Source of the DNA: Sanderia malayensis
Lineage: Eukaryota > Cnidaria > Scyphozoa > Semaeostomeae > Pelagiidae
Reading direction: 5' to 3'
NCBI GenBank assembly: GCA_013076295.1
Contig: RQOL01000876.1
Location: 1,674,001 to 1,738,000 of the forward strand
Length of the DNA stretch: 64,000 nt
Shown: one piece after another, positions 60,459 to 64,000 of the stretch
Layout: every line of letters begins with the position of its first letter
Numbering within the stretch: the stretch's first letter is position 1
Translations under genes and position numbers: made by a program
Notes under the pieces: generated by a model
Told to the model about the DNA's origin: nothing
Seen by the model: the letters and a program-made list of their open reading frames with translations, nothing else
Databases searched by the model: none

Positions 60459-62818
60459 ATGCCTTGTATTTGTCCTTGGTTTAAGCAGGTAAGCGAGTTT
60501 TTTTCAGCTTTCAGAAATTAATTATATCTGATATGTTGTTGAATATTTTCCTGAGCCAAGGCAGTTGCTGTCTATATCGTAATTGGAATATCGGCTTCGT
60601 GCAAGCAGTCTACGTGTTAAAGTAGATTTTCAACTGATTCCCCCACCTATGTTATGTCTGCATAAAGTTTTTTGCAAAGGCGTTGTTCGCAGAGGCATTT
60701 CTTCCTTCCGTTGACGATGATGTTGAAACAAAATTATTATACTCACAAGAAGGCCCTGTTGCACGAAAAGATTTACTGAGAGAAAAATCTTGCGAAAATA
60801 TGATCCGTGCATCAAGAGCAAAGATATTTATGAAATATTGTTGAAAACCGAAATAAATAAGTTAAAATGAAAATGATAAGATAAAAATCTTGCGAAACAT
60901 TAAAGGCTGCCGACAAAGTCACGATCACTTGAACCGTGTCACCTGGTACAACAGGCAAATGGGGCAGTTGTGATTGTATTTTGAAGAAGGCAGTGATGAT
61001 TATTTTAAATACGAAGACTTAGATGGAATTGACACGACATGGAGTTGACAATTGTTTTGTTACTGTTTATTTGCATTGAATTGTGATGTCTCTTTGCGTT
61101 TCCTGCCTACCGTAAAGTCCTCGAATTCCCCCCCCCTCGAATAAGCTCCACTCGAGCACTACAAATTTTTAATAATCCCCTTCAATAAGCCCCCACCCTC
61201 GGACTACAATTTTTTAATAATGCCCCCCCCTTGAATAGGTCCCCACCCTAAAATATGTTTTGCGAAATAAGCACCCTGGGGGCTTAATCGAGGACTTACT
61301 GTACACAGGAAATTCCTCCTGCACATCTAAATATTTTCATGACGTTATTTTTAATTTTTAATTGGTTTAATGTAGAAAGAAGACTTGACAAGTCCACTGA
61401 TAGAGACACCTGATGGAGCACCAGCAAGACTGCTCCGCTTTAAACATCTTTACATTGACGAATTGGACGCCATATTCAATGATTTCGAAAACGCTTTGAA
61501 TCCGTTTGTGAAGAACCGCATTGCTTTGGAAAAAGCGGAGAAATCATTTAAACTTGCCGTTCAGAGCATCGAGCGGATAGACCCAGAGGCAAAGTTTAAA
61601 GAATATGCGAAAGCCTTGAAGACATCTCTTGCTCACAAGGGATTACGGGTGAAGATCGAGCGCGGGGTGGTCATGCTTGAAGGAGAAGCCGCGCGGATCG
61701 GAGACGCGGAGAAGAAATGCAAAGATGCAATGGAGAAAATTCTCGCCGCGGCGGATGATCTGTACGACATGGTGCCTGGAATAACTGATGAATGCACGAA
61801 CGCGGCCGCGAGGGCGGAGAATTTGGATGTGAAACACATTGCACAGAGAGAGTGTAGCGGGATAAAGGAGACGATCAAAACTGCTACAAAGTTTAAAGAT
61901 AATGTGAAGATGATGAAAAAGGCACCCAAAATGGTTGATGATTTTTGCAAGGAGGTGAAGAAAATCGTGCATGAGATAATGGATGCTTTTGAAAAGGGAA
62001 ATGACGAGGAAGAGGGACAAATCGGTCAGGCTAAGCAGCAGACTAGTGGGGGATATGCCGCTGTAACGGAGGAAGGCCATCAAGAGTCCACTGGAAAACA
62101 TAAGGAACAGTATGATGGCGGTGAAATGAATGCCGCTGGAACGGACAAGCGGCAGAAAGAAAGCAAAGAGAAGCAAAATGGAGCAGAGAAAAAGAAAATC
62201 GACAACAAAGAAAAAGAATCTTACCACAAAGCCTTGAAGTTTGAGAAAATTGGAATTATTGATATTGATAGTTTATTTACGGATTTGGCTTCGACAATCA
62301 ATCCGTTTGTGACAAGTCGCGAGAAGATGCAAAAAGCGCGCGAAAAATTTGAAAAAGCATTCGTGATGATTGATGAATTTGATGGCGAAAAGGAATTCAA
62401 GGAATATTTGAAAGTTTTGAAGAAGAAAGCAGAACAAGGCAAAATTCGTATTAGAATCGATGTTGGTAATACCATGAGAATTGACTCTGTAACAGGGGTT
62501 CCAGTTCCTAAGCCAATTCAAGATGTTGTGGATTGTCTGAATGCAATGAACAGCTGTGCTCTGCAAGTGGTTGATCTCGAGCCAGACGTTCAAAGAGGTA
62601 TCGAGCGTGTTTTGAATGAGATTCAAAATATCAGGCCAGAGACCGACCTTCGTCGGGCCTTGAAGTTGAGAGAATTACCCAAGCTTCCCACAAAAATCAA
62701 GAAATTCAACAACAACAGAAAGACAGCACAAGAAGCCCCGGGAACTGTTGCAGATTTTTTCAAATACATCAAACAAATTATTCTCGATGTCAAAGAATTT
62801 CTGGAAGAAGAGGAATAA
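60459..62818 (+). CDS. duplicated alpha-helical protein of unknown family, 490 aa
   Basis: Exon 1 is 60459-60488 (only MPCICPWFKQ, ending CAG|GTAAGC); exon 2 is 61376-62818 (after TGTAG, starting KEDLTSPLIETP). Both junctions are phase 0 and the sum is 1473 nt. The protein has two related halves. The first (about 25-205) has HLYIDELDAIFNDFENALNP, KNRIALEKAEKSF, FKEYAKALKTSL and KKIVHEIMDAF. The second (about 293-490) has IDIDSLFTDLASTINPF, SREKMQKAREKFEKAF, FKEYLKVLKKKAEQ and KQIILDVKEFLEEE. A Lys/Glu/Gln-rich linker (about 206-290) joins them. It is all-helical, with no signal peptide and no recognised enzyme motif. The two Cys at positions 3 and 5 might be acylated and tether it to membranes; that is speculation. 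The frame-shadow start TTG at 61385 is not the true start. Confidence 0.75.
61108..61303. mobile_element. TACCGT-family inverted-repeat element, copy 6 (AAAGTCCTCGA ends)
   Basis: The left end TACCGTAAAGTCCTCGAATT pairs with the right end TTAATCGAGGACTTACTGTA. The inside has CCCCCCCCTCGAATAAGC, CTTCAATAAGCCCCCACCCT and related blocks. It lies in the single intron of the helical-protein gene, 70 bp from the acceptor. Confidence 0.8.
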
Positions 62819-64000
62819 GACTTGATGAATTTTGCGCTTAGGCCATATATTGCTTAAATCACGTGGCAGCTTTCTGTGAGCGACAGTGTAAAAGTCACGT
62901 GACGAGCTGAAATGCGAGCTGATTCGCTTAAATTAACAACAGAACTTCGTTGTAAACTTTTTCGAATGATTCTGCTTAAAAGCTTAAACTTTTAGTTTAT
63001 TTTAATTCCAGCATCCTTTTTAAGGTATGTTAAAATGAAATCGTGAAGCTTTGCTAAAAAAGAAACAATATGTTTTATACTCATCTTTTTCTTTGACGAA
63101 AGCCTGCCTTAGTTGCTTAAATAACAGCGTTATGAAAATTATTCCCCAAATCAATTTGACAATGCACAAATTTCAACTTTCAAGCAAGTGGACGCAAGCA
63201 GACAAAACACCCGAAAAGGTACAGAAACATGGCAATTCGTTGGTATCAATTTTATTACAGTAACGTATTATTTCAAAACAAATTAATGCTCGTACTCGTA
63301 CACATAATCACATTAATTAATCTAAATAATATTGCAAAACTTTTCTACACGGGGATGACAAAGTAATTTTTTAAACAAAGAGGAAACGAAAATGAAAATA
63401 TGCCGGTAAGTGCGAACAAAATTAAAATGAACAAAAAAGGAGTAAAAATAATAAAAAGGTTACCTTGATAATGACTCACTTTTGGATAAACTCTGAATAC
63501 AATTTTCATGCAACACTTCAGTGGCAAAGGAAGCTTATGAAAACAAGAACTTCACTTTAACCAGGTATTTGAAGCGAATCTTGGGAATAACAAAAAATAA
63601 ATTTCATTGAGTTTAAAAATTTGAAACAATACCTAGAAATGCAATTTCAAATTATCAAGAGGTATCTATACAATTATTCGAGTACCAAACTTTTATTGTC
63701 AATTTAATAATAACTTAGATTATTACTTCGTTTAAAAGACCTATTTTTCACTGAAAGTATAATTTTATGGAATTTATTTCAAATTCTGAGCTCCGGCAAG
63801 TTATAAAATTAATTCTAGAAAAAATTTTACGAACTCACCTGTTTAGTGTCGTACACAATATACTCTGAAAAAAAACAGCCAAAGATTTAGTTTTAAACTT
63901 GAAATTTTATGCAATTACAAAATAACAATTTAAACGCTTTTAGCCTAAGCACTAAGCAATATTGACATACCGTTATAATTCAGAGTATATCCATTTGAAT
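62819..64000. other. region downstream of the helical-protein gene, nothing identified
   Basis: The stretch is AT-rich. The first part must hold the 3' UTR. Remaining frames are short and without recognisable motifs. No RNA gene or clear repeat is seen. Confidence 0.6.

Noticed and set aside
61385..61387. TTG at 61385 as start of the helical protein
   Set aside because: A splice acceptor lies at 61375 and an upstream ten-codon exon with a strong donor joins in phase.
61633..62227. Leu/Phe-rich antisense ORFs that look like membrane proteins
   Set aside because: They are reverse-strand readings of the Lys/Glu-rich helical gene, which always look hydrophobic.

Overview
This is animal (metazoan) nuclear DNA. 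Genes are split by many short GT-AG introns of about 70 to 1000 bp, base composition is AT-rich, and transposons of several classes sit between and inside genes. Gene content (NSMAF/FAN, ENPP, a KIAA0513-like protein, ADAM-type metalloprotease, CUB, PAN and beta-trefoil domains) is animal. An invertebrate is likely, and a cnidarian is my best guess from the secreted mosaic proteins and the type of retroelements. That last step is inference, not proof.

Layout. 1-3468: 3' part of a Gypsy-type LTR retrotransposon with an uninterrupted pol ORF and its 3' LTR. 3479-5079: repeats (inverted-repeat element, internal TTAGGG arrays, a tRNA-like sequence). 5080-13018: the 3' 22 exons of an NSMAF/FAN gene (BEACH plus WD40). 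14811-16166: an intronless gene of unknown function. 18252-28786: a 19-exon gene for a secreted mosaic metalloprotease (signal peptide, beta-trefoil, reprolysin, half disintegrin, CUB, three beta-trefoils). 30477-33698: an intronless histamine-N-methyltransferase-like gene cut in two by a 2.3-kb non-LTR retrotransposon with a 9-bp target duplication. 35377-36938: a PAN/EGF-like/beta-trefoil gene sharing the same trefoil exon type. 39266-42892: a KIAA0513-like gene. 43382-52180: three two-exon ENPP-family phosphodiesterase genes (minus, plus, minus), with a degraded PIF/Harbinger transposon between the first two. 57637-59199: a second intronless unknown gene rich in basophilic kinase motifs. 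60459-62818: a two-exon gene for a duplicated alpha-helical protein. The remaining stretches hold small inverted-repeat elements, minisatellites or nothing I can identify.

The exon models for NSMAF, the metalloprotease, the KIAA0513-like gene, the three ENPP genes and the helical protein were built by hand. Their summed exon lengths are multiples of three, which supports the splice choices. The two mosaic genes encode extracellular, probably carbohydrate-binding proteins whose trefoil and CUB domains lie on phase-1 symmetric exons, a mark of domain shuffling. The ENPP trio is a local gene family that kept one intron at the same codon. At least six copies of a TACCGT-ended inverted-repeat family, and single copies of several others, have shaped the introns and spacers.
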